Counted from the stretch's first letter, positions 35,597 through 48,570 are shown. The stretch is 64,000 nucleotides of DNA from Thuidium tamariscinum (GCA_947034885.2 OX344752.2:14446001-14510000), one strand, 5' to 3'. Numbers and translations are program-made. Notes: generated by a model from the letters alone, not told the origin.

Positions 35597-35640
35597 TTAA
35601 GTCATCCAACAAAAGTTTTTCCAACTTAATGATAGGAATC

Positions 35641-35916
35641 CTAAGCAACCCTTAACTTACTTGGACACATGCAGGTGCAGTTCCCATACAACCTCATGTA
35701 CCAAACAAAACATGAACAGATTACAGAGGAGTTGCAGAAGGCTAGAAGGTACCTTGAATTTCGTAGAGAAATTTCCAATGCTCTGCAATCTTGGTGTTTC
35801 CAAATGTGGTTTACAACATGATCTTGAATGATTTCACTATCTTGTAAACCACTCCCAGGAATTTGCCCATTCATTTCCTGGGAAAGTTCTGCGGCGTAAT
35901 CAGCCGTAATGCCCAA
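35641..35916 (-). pseudogene. possible isolated exon or gene fragment
   Basis: A less AT-rich island holds a minus-strand frame beginning MGITADYAAELSQEMNGQIP, with acidic/amide-rich, protein-like composition for about 65 residues. A possible AAG|GTACCT donor lies near 35750, after which the frame turns cysteine-rich and implausible. No partner exon or family was recognised. It could be a fragment carried by repeats. Confidence 0.25.
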
Positions 35917-36243
35917 TTACTGTGGGTTTGCTTGTATAATCAAGCATTACAGATTCTTCATCCAACTTTGTTTTTTCATCCCCAAGTGTTTCATCCAACT
36001 TTGATTTTCTTGCTTGTGATTTACGTTAGGCAATGTCCCTCATCGTCAAGCATTTCACGATAGAAAGTGCCTCCTAGTTGGGCTCCGCCCTCCTCGTTGA
36101 CCTTTTATATCGCGAAATGCCCTCCTTAGGCATTGTCCTATACTTGTGTTGAGTATAGCTACCTTAGTGGGGGGCGATTATCATCCAATAAGAGTGCAAG
36201 ACCGTGACCGACACACAAAGAGACAAGTACTAATCAAAGACAT

Positions 36244-36459
36244 CACTAGTAGAACCCCCCGTTTAATGTGACAAGGCCTAATTTTTCTTGATGGATTTTG
36301 CTAGGCATCAAAAGTAACTATCCGTGTTTTTATGTCAACAAAAACGTTCAACACAACATCAATGCTGACATAAAAACATGGGTTGTTACTTTTGATGCCT
36401 AGCAAAACCCATCAAGAAAAATTAGGCCTTGTCACATCAAACATGGGTTTCTACTAGTG
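36244..36459. mobile_element. CACTA-type MITE, 216 bp, with 3-bp target duplication
   Basis: It starts CACTAGTAGAA and ends with the inverse TTCTACTAGTG. It is flanked by CAT at 36241-36243 and 36460-36462. The element is almost entirely two inverted arms of about 95 bp (shared 'acaaggcctaatttttcttg', then 'tgctaggcatcaaaagtaac'). CACTA ends plus a 3-bp duplication are diagnostic of the CACTA (En/Spm) superfamily. Arms are about 90% alike. Confidence 0.93.
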
Positions 36460-36510
36460 CATCAAATTGCAACCATGCTCTGCCATGAGCAACTCAAGGT
36501 GTCTTGTCCT

Positions 36511-36700
36511 CACTACAAGAGAAAGGGATGTTTTAAGTAGTGTCCTAGACATCACGTCTTTTAAGTAATGTCTTTTAAGTAAAATTTTACTAAAAGACAG
36601 TCTTTTCAGTAAAATTTTACTTAAAACCTTACTTAAAAGACATTACTTAAAAGATGTGATGTCTAGGACACTACTTAAAACACCCCTTTCTCTTGTAGTG
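36511..36700. mobile_element. second CACTA-type MITE, 190 bp, with 3-bp target duplication
   Basis: It starts CACTACAAGAGAAAGGG and ends with the exact inverse CCCTTTCTCTTGTAGTG. It is flanked by CCT at 36508-36510 and 36701-36703. Inverted arms share 'tttaagtagtgtcctagaca' and a string of 'cttttaagtaa' words. It is only 51 bp from the previous MITE but different in sequence. Confidence 0.94.
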
Positions 36701-36703
36701 CCT

Positions 36704-39700
36704 ATAGATGGGCATATTTGGATCATTTCATTTCCAGCCATCCTACACGGATAGAGGTAGAGTCTCCAAATTAGATTCACAGGAGTTAGTAGAAGCTCCC
36801 TAAGCAGTGATCCCTAAATTGGATAAAAATTGGCTGAGTTTTTATTAAAAAATCTTTGTGCTACTAGTACATTGTAAAAAATAGCCTTTAATGGAAGATA
36901 TTTTAGTCAAAAGTGCAACAAATAATAGAATTTGATAGCCAATTTGCAACTTCCCCCACAATGGAATTAGCATTTATTTAGTGAGTTTTGCCTTACAATG
37001 CTCTCAATAATCCTTCACAACTCGCAAAGTTGATGCCTATTTGTCTTGAAGGTAGCATATTGCACTAAATTTCATAAACTAGTTCTATGATCATTGCCCC
37101 CAAGAGTCATAGAATGTTGCTTTGTTCATCCTGAACTTCCTTCCTTATTGAAAACCTCGATGATCAAATGTTGCTAATTAATTAATCCCAACAACTGCAT
37201 GGCTTGATTGTGCTAGCTCAAGTCAACACGCATCTCAATGTGAATATTGTAAGTGATCCTTAATGCATTGTAGATGCAATGAAACTCAAAAAATGAGCAA
37301 ATCTCAAATTAGTTTGAAAATTATGGAGCTTTGATCATAGTGACTTCAAAGTTCTACATTGGATTACTAGCAAAAATATCCAAAAGTGAAGAAAGATCCA
37401 TTTTTTCTTGGCAATTAAGATTTTAAAAATATTTAAAGGAAAAAGGGTCTTCAAATCATATGAAAGAATGTTTTTTGATATATTTCAATCACATGCATTT
37501 TGGATTCTCCTAATTCAAAGCATATTACTTAAATAACCATTAAAAAGTGCTTCTTGAATGCTTCTAGACCTACTTTTTAAAGGAAACAAATAATATCTTA
37601 CTTCCTAAAAGTTTTGTGGCTTTGTTTGTATTATTTCAAAAGAATATTGTATACAACTATGTATCAACTTGAGAGTAGACCCCATGGATGCTCAAAAGTT
37701 GATATATGAGCTCAAAATTAAATATATAGCAAGTTTGACCTAATAAGTCATATGCAAGCATGGACTATTTGGGGGAGGTCTCTTAGGAATCGATTAAAAA
37801 AATGTCTTTTAATATTTGGTGTGAAGGAATTTTAGATGGTTTTTACTCTTCTTGTATTGATGACCAATACATCTACTATATACTACAATCCAATATCTTT
37901 TGAGGTTGTGCTTGTTTTGTCATCTTGCTTATGGCTAGTTATCCTTACAATTTCATAACAAGAACCCACTTTCAACAACTTCTATTGCAAACATTGGTGG
38001 ATGTCAAGCTTGTAGGATGCAAAATGCTTGAGGGCAACGTTGTCATAGCATGCCTATTTAGTTGTAATCTCCCTTGTTTGATGTGATCAACAACATGTTA
38101 AGCATTGGATACACTATTTTGTACTCCCTTTGTTTCAAAATGATTGTTCATCATTTCTAAAATGCATGTCAAATAATGATTGTTTATAATTTCAAAAATA
38201 GATTTCAAAAAAATGATTTTACACTATTTTAAGTAGTCTATCTATCAATCCTTAGAGAGAGTCAAGCAAGAGGTGTGCAAGGTACGAAGAAGCATGCAAA
38301 TTGATCAATGGAATTTTTTTTAAATTGGCATTCTTAAGATTGAACTACATCAGCACACCTAAAATCTATATACAATTTATTTACAAAGAATCTACTTCTA
38401 AGTCACCTTTACAAAATCTTCATGTGGTATAAGGACATTCAAGATGGAAAAACAATGCATTGTTATACTTAGTGCTTTTTTTGGTAGAAAATTGTAAATC
38501 AATGAGTGATTTATCATATGAAGTTGCATTGTCAACTTTCTTGCTTTAAACATTTCTTACTTCAAATAAGATATTGTTGTTTTTGCAAATTGACGAGAAA
38601 ATCAAGGATTAATATACTTACTTACATTCTTTACTTTACCAACTTTTCAACTTTTCTTTTATCTTGGAGAAAATTTGTCATTCGAGGATAATCATTTCAA
38701 GATGGAAGGAGTACTTTTGGATATGGAATTATGTTGTCCATGACTTGCATTACAAACATGCCAATTAGACTTTGAGATAGTGAATATATACATGGAGGCT
38801 AGCTAAGGCACATGGAAGAAACCTACTTGAAAACTTTGGAAATATATACATACATATTTTTAGAATGGGGCTATTATTATAATTTGTCTAATTGTCACAA
38901 CCCTATTGTTAGATAATAGGGCTTGCCTTATTTTATAATACTTTGTGTGTAGTTTAAATGATTTCAAGATTTCTATTTGAATTGACAACTAAATGAATGA
39001 AGAAAAACTATGCACATGCACATCCACTTGTGTTACTTTTTTACACATCCATGAGATCTAAGATTTATAGCTATATAGAAAATTTTAAGTTTCAAACATA
39101 TTAATGACACCTATAATTTATTAAAAGAATAGAATGGACCAAATTCTAAGCCTTCTCCTACTACATTAAATCTAATTTTATTTAGGACAAGGAATTTTTT
39201 ACATACTATTCAAAATAATGGTATCCAAATAAAATTATATCAAGTTTCCAATGTTACCTCAACTTTATAAATGGCATTGAGTATTTGCACTCATGTTGTT
39301 TTTAACATTTATAGAATGTCTTCTTTGAAGGCTTAGGCCCAAGAAAAAGTAGTGGTCTAAAGAAAACCATAGACTCCCAACATCTATTCATTGGTACTAA
39401 AACAACTACCCATTGTTGCCCAATCACTTGCACCTAACTACTAGTAATTGCCACCGAACTTCTATCCATTAAAACCCAAGCATCACCCATTGCCACCTAA
39501 TTTCTACATGTTCACACCCAATTATTTATAGATTTTGAATCATAGGTGTAATTACAATAATAAGCTCAAATGTACTCTAGCTTTATTACACTAAGTTGTT
39601 AGAATATACTTACGAATCCATCAATTAATTGAAAAACCATTGAATCTCTTTAGAAAGTTCAAAATGAAGCTTAGAATGAAGATGGGATGGTAAGAAAATA

Positions 39701-41200
39701 ATTGAAGAATAATTTTTAGTATCCAAAATTGTACAAGTAAGAGACCCTTTTTTTTATCCATATATAGAAAACATGTTTTTTTGGTTTAGTTTTCCTTCTC
39801 TATAGATATACACCAACAATAGAAACATATTTTCTAAGCTAATTTACATATTTTTAATTGTATGTACTTTGTTGTTGTCAAACCAAAAAAATGAAGATTA
39901 GAATATTTTAATTTCGTATAGAAATCTGAAAATATTAATTTGATTTAAAAAATCCAACTATTTTTTTGGTTTCATTGGTTCAATATCTTAGAAGCTAGCT
40001 ATATAAAGCAAGATACTTTGAGTTCCAATATATATTAGTGTAAAAGCACCTTGAGTTCCTACATATGTTTCCAAAGATAACCATTTGAAATTTTCTTGTA
40101 ACAATCAACTAAAATGTGGTAAACCCTAAATCCTAAACAAAAATTAAGTATTAAATTGTATTTAATACAAATTTAAAGTTTATATTAAATTTTAACAAAA
40201 TCTAATAAGGATAATGTCAAAATTGAATGAAAATCCTACAAAAAATAAATAAAGTTGGCTATTTTCTACTAATAGTGTGCTACCAAAACAAAAAAAGGAT
40301 TCTTATATGTACCATTTTGATGCTAGGTATCGAATATAGACTATTGGATTTCATGGTTAGAAAGTGTACATTATTGGCAAAAATTCTTAGACCCAAAATG
40401 ACTCAATCTATCACTAAAACAATGAATTTCAACTTATAAATGCCTCATATGCACTACATTTTGGTGTTGACAAAATTTTTAAATTAAACCAAATGTCACC
40501 AAGAAAAATTACCATAATTTCTTGCAATTGACTCTTCACATTATCTTGTAAGACCATACACCATTGGTTTTGTCAATTCCTTGAGTTGTTACATTAAAAT
40601 CTTCTTTAACATCTTCTAGATTTTAAATTTTTTTAGTACTTTAGATTATATCTATATCTTTTATTCAATATTTGATTATAGTGAATCTTAGTTGTTGAAT
40701 GATGTGATGAATGATGTCAAAATGTTACAACTTGAAAATACAAGCATAAGAAATTTTTTAGTAATATCTAGATAAGGCTTTAAAAACAAAAGTCTATTAA
40801 TTACCAACCACAAAACTCATATATTAGAGTCATGTGCAATTTTTTTCTTAAATTTTACTAAATTATGTGTTGCATCAAATCTAACTATTTTCAATTTAGT
40901 TCTTGAGATTGTGATCACTCTCAAAATATAGTAATTCAAAATTTGTTGTTCCAACAATAGATTTAGTTTAAATATATATTATGTATTAAATTTTTATTTT
41001 TTACATATGAAGACAAATGTACGAAATGGTATGAGAGAACATTTGAAGTTTCTTTTGATAAATTTTACAATTCATGTTGACATGGTCAAGTTTGCATCAC
41101 ATAGATGCTTGCACACTATTAATACATTTGATTGTTGATATTACATTTTAGAAAAGTACAAAATTGGTATTTTGAAGAAATTGACTTCTAAGAGGAAGAA
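36704..41200. other. AT-rich gene-free stretch
   Basis: 4.5 kb of AT-rich DNA. I found no gene, no clear TIR pair and no long tandem repeat. Short palindromes and A/T runs are frequent. It may be old decayed repeat. Confidence 0.6.
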
Positions 41201-41868
41201 CTTCTAAAGCGCTCATGAATCATGATTGTACAAATTGTGAAGAGTGTCAATCTATTGTACCACACTTAAAAGAAATTTGCTAATCAATGCAGTAGCCCTT
41301 AGTTTATGCATGACAAACATTTGAGTCTTATTGATCCCATGATTTTATATAAAAATTTACTAAATGTTGATCTTTTGATTTTATAGTATTGAATAAAACT
41401 CGACTCCATTATAATTAATTGCACGTGTAATACTATATAAAACATCATTGAACCTTCTTGACTATAATGGAATAGAAACTCAATATTCTAAGTATTCTAA
41501 TTATTTAGAGCATGGGCTTCTAAACCAATGATAAATCTTTAGATAAACCTCACTCTTATTAATTATAGACCAATGTCACAATCTTTTGTTCCATACAAAT
41601 GAATTTTTCTAAATTAATGATTGGTTAGATTCTTTGATCCAATAGTACTATCTTGAACTTCACTTGATTCTTTAATCTACTATATTGTATAAAATCTAAA
41701 TTTACCTCAAATCTTTTGTCCCATAATACAGTGAGAAACTTCATTGAATTTCATTGTACTATGATGGAATAAGGCCTTCATATTTGTAGCCTTTTAACTA
41801 CTTAGAACAAGAAATTCCAAACCTTGATGTCCCAATCTTTTGTTCTATTCAAATAAATATTCTTTTCA
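41200..41868 (-). pseudogene. decayed 231-bp coding-repeat units, group 1
   Basis: Read on the minus strand, this matches the 44225-44614 frame. Examples are plus-strand 'ttatgcatgacaaa', 'cattgaaccttcttgact', 'gagcatgggcttctaaacca' and 'tgtcacaatcttttgttcc'. About two to three units lie in tandem but are broken by many stops and shifts. The run ends exactly at the TTAA-type element beginning at 41873. Confidence 0.55.
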
Positions 41869-41872
41869 TTGA

Positions 41873-42575
41873 CTCCTTAAGGTTTTTGACTATGTTTTCA
41901 CAAAAAAAACTCTCTATAAATACCATTCACTCTAGTACAAGTTTCAAATTTTAGAAAAAAAAAGAATCGTGGATACATATAACCATAGGATCTTATAATA
42001 TGCTAATTTAAGAAGATGTGGAAAAGATTTCAGAAATTTCCACATGTAAATTGCCAGATATTATCCATTCAATACATAAAAATCCTTTTTTGACACTCCC
42101 CAAAGTGGATAGTTGTACTTCAATAGGTCACATTTATATGAAAAAATGTCCAAAATGGTGCTTACTATGTAGATTCATTCTTCAAAACAACTTGGCTGGA
42201 TGCTTGAAAAATTTCAGAGCATTTGGAATTGTACAACATATAGGTTAAAAATAGTAAGTATATAGAAATGGACAACTCCTTAAAATACTAAATTGTTAAC
42301 AATTTATTTATAGAATTGAAAAATGCCAATCCAATTTTTGAAATGTTGTCATAAAATATCCATAACCAAGGTTACCAAGCTACCCACTAAGCAATGAAAA
42401 CAACATATCATACAATAACTTTTAACCATGTTTTCAAAATTGTTGGGGCATTAAAGCTACTACTTGGGCACATGCTTTATAGAAATTTCAAAGAAAAAAC
42501 TGAAAAAATCCATTTGTAGTGAATTGCCTAAAATTGCTATGTTGCCCCCCAAAACAAAGTTTAGGGATTTAGGGG
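41873..42575 (-). mobile_element. TTAA-type TIR element B, 703 bp
   Basis: This is a full-length inverted relative of element A (62918-63859). Shared blocks are 'ggtttttgactatgttttcac' at one end, 'taaattgttaa' and 'gttgtacaattcca'-type blocks inside, and 'gggcattaaagctac' then 'cttgggcacatg' near the other. Its right end reads AGGGATTTAGGGG then TTAA (42576-42579). The left TTAA has decayed to TTGA. No transposase frame. Confidence 0.78.
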
Positions 42576-42579
42576 TTAA

Positions 42580-43105
42580 CCTTTAAAGGACCAAGGCACA
42601 TTTGCTACACAAATTGTGAAAAACGATTATTTTTTAAGGCAATGAGAAAAAAAATAGAAAAATCCCTATTTAAAAAAAACTCAATTATATAAATTCATAT
42701 TAAACTATTATATATAGAAATGTGGGGATATTTTCTTAGAAACTTTGATGGATTGACCACACAAATTAAAAGACTATAGCATTTCATATTAGAATTTTTT
42801 TTAGAATATGTATAGATTTTTTTTACATTTGCATCTTATATCATATAAATTATATACTTGCTAGATTTTAAAAATATAGGAGTTTTGCACATGCTATTCA
42901 AAGGTGCTCAAATTGACAAAAAAAATTTAGGGCAATATAAATTTTGATCTAGTCACTCAATTAGAATGAAAATTATATTTACATTAATGGTGTTTATGTA
43001 CATGATTGGTGTCAAAATTTGAAGAAAAGTCATTGAAATATGACTTCATATGCACCTGCTTGAGATCACTTGCGTACATTTAGTAGTCATTTGGTCCTTT
43101 AGAGG
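42580..43105. mobile_element. TTAA-flanked TIR element C, 526 bp
   Basis: Ends are CCTTTAAAGGACCAA and, reversed, CCTCTAAAGGACCAA, matching at 14 of 15 positions. TTAA flanks it at 42576-42579 and 43106-43109. The left TTAA is also the right boundary of element B. The interior is AT-rich with no long frame. Confidence 0.82.
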
Positions 43106-43569
43106 TTAACATAGCAACTTCTTCATCTAATTATGATAAAATAGTTAGTAAGATCTTTTGACTCTATATTGGCATGATAAACCACACGTAAATGTGTTGT
43201 ACTTTAATGGGACATGCACCTAGTATTCTAAGCTCATTGATTTGATAAAGCAAGGACTTCTAAGGTAGAACCACCCATTCCTAACCAACACCCTATAGCC
43301 AATCTATAGATTGACTTATTTTCAACCAAGGCTAGAATGTGTTTTTTTCTCTATTTCAAAGTTGGAACTAAATGTTCCCGACACATGTTCCAATGTAGTG
43401 AACAAGAAAATAAGAAGCAATGAATGGAAAAGTAGTTTTTGAATGATTGAAATTGAGAGAATCTTGAGATTAACTATTGATCTACTATACTTTTTGCCTT
43501 TCAAAATTTATAGTATTTTTAATTCATGAAATAAAATTACCAAAGTTTTTGCAATTTCCATCATTTCTA

Positions 43570-44060
43570 TTGTTGTACCTTTGAAATTATTTGCTTTGCC
43601 TTGCAATACACCAAATCATGTCTAGAATACCTTAAATGATTGGTTATGGGTGATTCTACATTAATTCTAATCCAAAGATGATCCTTGCTCTTAGTAATTG
43701 TTGACAATTGTCACAATATTTTGTCTCATTTGAATAAAAAATTTGTCTCATTAATGTAGCTACCTCGTTAAGTATGACAAACATATAAGATAAAAGTACC
43801 TATTTCAAACAACTCCCTTTTAATGGATTTATAGGCTGACCTATTATAGACAACATTTAGATGCACTATTTATTGAAAGAATTCTCTGTTTGTATCTTCT
43901 CGTTGGATCATCTCTCTTCTTTTATTGCTGAGGAAGAAGTGCCAAAGCTAACCGTAATAGGTGAGACTATCAAACCAAAATAGATCCTAATGAAAAATCT
44001 GTATTTATATTGAATGAAATATTCATTTATGAGGATTTTATTTTTTTATTTTTTTATTTT
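43570..44060. other. AT-rich stretch with possible degenerate repeat unit
   Basis: Around 43680-43770 are words such as 'gtcacaatattttgtctcat' and 'attaatgtagctacc' that resemble the 231-bp coding-repeat family. The match is too short to define a unit. A (A)TTTTTTT run lies at 44037-44066. No gene is seen. Confidence 0.4.
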
Positions 44061-44129
44061 TTTGCATTGTTCCTAATTCTATATTTGCACACATTGAGCA
44101 CCATTTCACAATGAATTCTCCACATCTTA

Positions 44130-44620
44130 CAACCTGAAATGCTTAGGTTATCTATTATAAGTACTTCTACCTTAATCCTATTCATTGATGTCATTGTACT
44201 ATATAAGCCCTCACTAACCTTGATTCATTGATCTCCAATACTAAGTAAAACTTCACTAAGACTTCTTGAACTCGGAGGGAACAAGGCTTTAGTATTTATA
44301 TTGATGAACCTTGATTTTACAAATTGGATACATGTGTTATAGTCTTCTATTACATTTGGATCAAAAATTTCTCTTATTAATGCTAGGGTTCTTTCATGCA
44401 TGATAGAGGGATGATGAATCACTCTATTTGACTCTATAGAAATTTGTAAAACATCATTGAACCTTCTTGAATTGATAGAAATGAGATTCAATATTTTGAA
44501 GACATTGTTGACTAGGGCAAGGGCATCTAATCTATTGAGGCATGAACTTTGATTATATAAACTATAGACAAAAGTAGCAACCTTTTGTCCCAATTGAATT
44601 TTTTTAAAATCCATACTATA
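44130..44620 (-). pseudogene. best-preserved part of the decayed 77-codon repeat array
   Basis: A 129-codon open frame lies at 44614-44225 on the minus strand. It begins MDFKKIQLGQKVATFVYSLY and includes RLDALALVNNVFKILNLISI, SRRFNDVLQISIESNRV, HPSIMHERTLALIREI and CIQFVKSRFININTKAL. RLDALAL to NINTKAL is 77 residues, equal to the roughly 230-bp spacing of the other copies. Alternating hydrophobic residues suggest helical hairpins, as in armadillo/HEAT-like proteins, but I do not recognise the family. It could be a host repeat-protein pseudogene or part of an unknown element. Confidence 0.5.
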
Positions 44621-45067
44621 TATACATACTATATATAAGTGACTACTTTTTCACTTTTTATCCTTCTTGTATAAGTTCTTGAATGATTATTTTGAAAATT
44701 TATCAATGATAGAGAGTTGAAACACCTGTAAAATATCTATGTTAGAAATTCAAGTAGAGCATTCATTCTTCTTCATATTGATATGTTTCATGATTTTTGT
44801 TGAAGCTTCTTCAACAAATATTGATAAGACAAAATGCACTTTTTATAGTAGTCCTCCTTTTTCTAGTAGATCATTAAGCATTTGAAGATTTACCTTGGAA
44901 AAACAACGCACACTAGGTGGTCACTAAAGTAGCTGACAAAAATTTATCATTTTCTTATCAATAGCTATATTTTTCATTTTTACAATATCTAGAGAGCAAA
45001 CCCTAGTATATAAAAAGGGGTCAAAGGAAGGGTTAATTACAAATAGTATAATTTTAAAAAACACAAG

Positions 45068-45110
45068 GGTCATTGCAAGAAACACCGACCACTTTTGTAG
45101 CACTTTGTAA
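45068..45110 (+). mobile_element. solitary transposon end
   Basis: The sequence GGGTCATTGCAAGAAACACC resembles the ends of the 2298-3031 element. A partner end was not found before the assembly gap, so the element may continue into the gap or be truncated. Confidence 0.4.
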
Positions 45111-45519
45111 AACTTGTTCTTGTCTAATGCTATAACTTTTGATTGATGAATCCAATGTCCAAACCAAAAAATCTATTTCTAGAATTTTTGATTGCAATCA
45201 TATTACATATTTTTTAGAATTAAAAGAAAATCATTTTATATTTAAAATTTATTTTTGTTAATTTGTCACACTTTAAAGATTAGGGGTTTTCAATACAATT
45301 GACTAGTTTAAATTAATGATTTTTGGTTGAAATTTCTGTGGTATGTTTTTATAGTAGGTAGACATGTTCTTACCAAAGTTCATCTAAAAAAACATTATTT
45401 TGTGACCTCTACATTAGAGCAAACAAGCCTCCCTTGCATGCACACTTCAAAACATTCAAAATGATTTTGAACTCATTTTTTTAGTCAACCCTCATCACCA
45501 TATAGTCTTCTCAAATGGC

Positions 45520-45720
45520 AAATTTTTAGTTTTGTTCAAAATTGTTTTTCTTATTTTTTACAAATTAAAACGTCAATGTATGTATTTTCTTTACTAGAAT
45601 TCAATGTCCAAGATGATGTCCTAGAAAATACATACATTGGAGTTTTAATTTGTAGAAAATAGGAAAAACAATTTTGAACAAAACTAAAAAAATTTAGGAC
45701 ATCGTCTTGGACATTGAACA
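45520..45720. mobile_element. foldback structure beside the gap
   Basis: Left arm 'tttttagttttgttcaaaat' and right arm (reversed) 'ttttagttttgttcaaaatt' continue through 'tacaaattaaaac' and 'caatgtatgtattttct' for about 75 bp each. A second, offset pair ('caatgtccaagatgatgtcc' at 45602 and its inverse near 45700) interlocks with it. The repeat may extend into the gap region. Confidence 0.75.
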
Positions 45721-45885
45721 TCCATCAACTTGAACCTCCATCAAACTAAGTTTGGATACTTCAAGGAATTTTGCCTTGAGTTAGTTTTCTCCAACTCCAA
45801 CTCTTGGTTTGACCTTCATTGTACACACTTTATGATTAATAATCCTCAAAAGCCATCCAAATTCATCTTAATCTTTTCTATCTTT

Positions 45886-46385
45886 NNNNNNNNNNNNNNN
45901 NNNNNNNNNNNNNNNNNNNNNNNNNNNNNNNNNNNNNNNNNNNNNNNNNNNNNNNNNNNNNNNNNNNNNNNNNNNNNNNNNNNNNNNNNNNNNNNNNNNN
46001 NNNNNNNNNNNNNNNNNNNNNNNNNNNNNNNNNNNNNNNNNNNNNNNNNNNNNNNNNNNNNNNNNNNNNNNNNNNNNNNNNNNNNNNNNNNNNNNNNNNN
46101 NNNNNNNNNNNNNNNNNNNNNNNNNNNNNNNNNNNNNNNNNNNNNNNNNNNNNNNNNNNNNNNNNNNNNNNNNNNNNNNNNNNNNNNNNNNNNNNNNNNN
46201 NNNNNNNNNNNNNNNNNNNNNNNNNNNNNNNNNNNNNNNNNNNNNNNNNNNNNNNNNNNNNNNNNNNNNNNNNNNNNNNNNNNNNNNNNNNNNNNNNNNN
46301 NNNNNNNNNNNNNNNNNNNNNNNNNNNNNNNNNNNNNNNNNNNNNNNNNNNNNNNNNNNNNNNNNNNNNNNNNNNNNNNNNNNNN
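45886..46385. other. assembly gap, exactly 500 N
   Basis: A round-number placeholder. The gap lies between two inverted-repeat structures, which are hard to assemble. The true missing length is unknown. Confidence 0.99.
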
Positions 46386-46677
46386 AGTAGAATATCTATT
46401 TGTTAAAAACTTTGAACAAAAAAATGTGGGAAATCAAACCAAGTTTCATCTCCAAAAATCCACTTGATATTTCAAGTCTTCAATCAAAAGTTATAAACAA
46501 ATTTTAGAGAGGGGTTGGAAGGGACATTTTTTCTTACAATTTAAACTTCTATGAAATTTGTTTATAACTTTTGATTGGAGACTTGAAATTTCAAACAAAT
46601 TTTTGGAGATGAAACTTAGTTTGATTTCCCACATTTTTTTAAGTCAAAGTTTTTATAAAAAGATATTCTACTATGCC
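46386..46677. mobile_element. foldback element, about 290 bp, abutting the gap
   Basis: Both arms (left direct, right reversed) read 'agtagaatatct', 'aaaactttga', 'atgtgggaaatcaaac', 'aagtttcatctccaaaaat', 'atttcaagtct' and 'caatcaaaagttataaac'. Arms are about 115 bp and roughly 88% alike. The inner part resembles the foldback element at 1317-1676. The left terminus may be cut by the gap. Confidence 0.82.
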
Positions 46678-47639
46678 TAAATGAGGTCTAAAATTTTAGT
46701 TTTAATACAATTTTTATTTCAAACTTAATTGTGAGCAATTGAGCTCCTACTTCTAAATTACATATCCTATATGGGTTGTTCTTCTTTCTACCACCCATAT
46801 ATATATTGATAACTTATCTTCTCTTTAGACAACCAAAATCAAGATATTGATGCCAAATAGTTAAAGATTACATTGGTATAACACTCAATGGATTCCTTGG
46901 ATTTTTGACATACAATCTGATACATTATATACAATTTTTTTTCAAAAGTTCAAGAGTTTGTAGTGATTGTCAATTGGAATATAATTTTTTTGAACATTTC
47001 ACTTCTCCATTATTGTGAATTTCCTTAAGAAAAAATGAAGAAAATACATATCATTTGAATAAGAAATCTATTAAAAAAATCTGAAATTAATTAATATTAG
47101 GGCCCTTTGTGTCTTGAGTATTCAAGTATTCAAGTACTCGACTTTTGTATTATACGCAAGGATCATGTGCATTTAAACAACTTAGAGGATGGCCCTTGTA
47201 AATATTATATCAAATTAAATGGACCAAAAATTTAGGTGAAGACAAATTAAATAAAACGAGATGCAGTTGTATATTTTTTTTTAAAGAATTTCAAAATGTA
47301 TATGAAGGATTGAAACACCTATGCATAATTTTTATAACTCCATATAAGAAGTGCCTTCTAATTAAAATCAAAGTTCATTTGTTTTGTTTCATTGAACTTT
47401 TTTGGCAAAAAACACCAAAAAATTGGGTAGCTTGGCCCTTAATAAATGCATCATAACAAATTATAATCTTCTTTTTAATGCTATTATTGTCTTCAAAAAA
47501 TATTAATTTCATCTATATAATTACATTTTTCTATCCTTGTTGAAAGGGCTATAAGATTTTTCTACATTAAAACACATTATATCCTTTGAGATTGGTGTAA
47601 ATGTACAATAAGCCATTAGAATCATGGTCATATAATATG

Positions 47640-48570
47640 GGAGTTGTGTACTAAGGCTTTATACATGCTAGACACTCAAGTGGTTAGCCTATTTTTTTTA
47701 TTTTGTATAAACATCATTGAATTTAGTTGTAATAGATGTTATATAGAGTTAATATTCTAAATACTTTAACTACTTAGAGGAAGGGCATCTAAACCATTGA
47801 TGAACCTTGATTATTCTCAAAAATTGAAGACAAATGATATAATCTTTTGTCCAATTTGAATGAAAGTTTATTATAATAAATGTTGTGTCCCCATTATGCA
47901 TGCATGCTTTAGGGTTGCTTAGTCTCTTTGATTACATGATATTGTGTAAGACATCAGTAAACCTTCTTGAACTATGATGAGATGGGGATTAGTATTTGAC
48001 TACATTGACTACATTGACTTTTTAGAGCAAGGACATCCAAACCACTAAAAAACCTTGATCTCACAAATTGTGCACCAATATTGATCAATGTCTTTTGGTC
48101 TATATGAATAAAATTGTCCTCTAATCAATATCACTGCTCTTTTATGCATGACATACAATTAGTCAATTTCTTTCATCCTAAAGTACTCTATTGAACATCA
48201 TTTAACCTTCTTGTACAAACAATGGGATACAAACCTAGTATTCTAAATACTTTGGCTATTTTGAGCAAGGGCTTCAATACCATTGATGAACCTTATTTGC
48301 ACAAATTAGAGACAAAATGTCATAGTCTTTTGTCTTATACAAATTTTAAGAATCCCAAAAATGTAGCAACCATTTCATGCATGACAAATGCTTGATATGT
48401 CTTTAATACCATGGTACCATGTAAAGCATCTAATGTTATAATACAATGAGAGAAGGACTCAATATTTTGAGCACTTCACCACTTTGAGTATGTACATCTA
48501 ATCCTTGGATGAACCTTATTTTCATGGATTACGATCAAATGCTAGAATCTCTTATTCCATGCTAATGAAT
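47640..48570 (-). pseudogene. decayed 231-bp coding-repeat units, group 2 (about four)
   Basis: Plus-strand phrases 'tagtattctaaatacttt', 'gagcaagggcttc' and 'cattgatgaaccttatt' recur near 47750, 47990, 48230 and 48470, spaced about 230-250 bp. In minus-strand translation they align with the preserved frame at 44225-44614 (for example RRLNDVQ against RRFNDVL) but contain several stops per unit. The orientation is the same as in all other groups. Confidence 0.6.

Noticed and set aside
45730-46467. A 245-codon open frame
   Set aside because: Most of it is the run of N; only the two short ends are real sequence.
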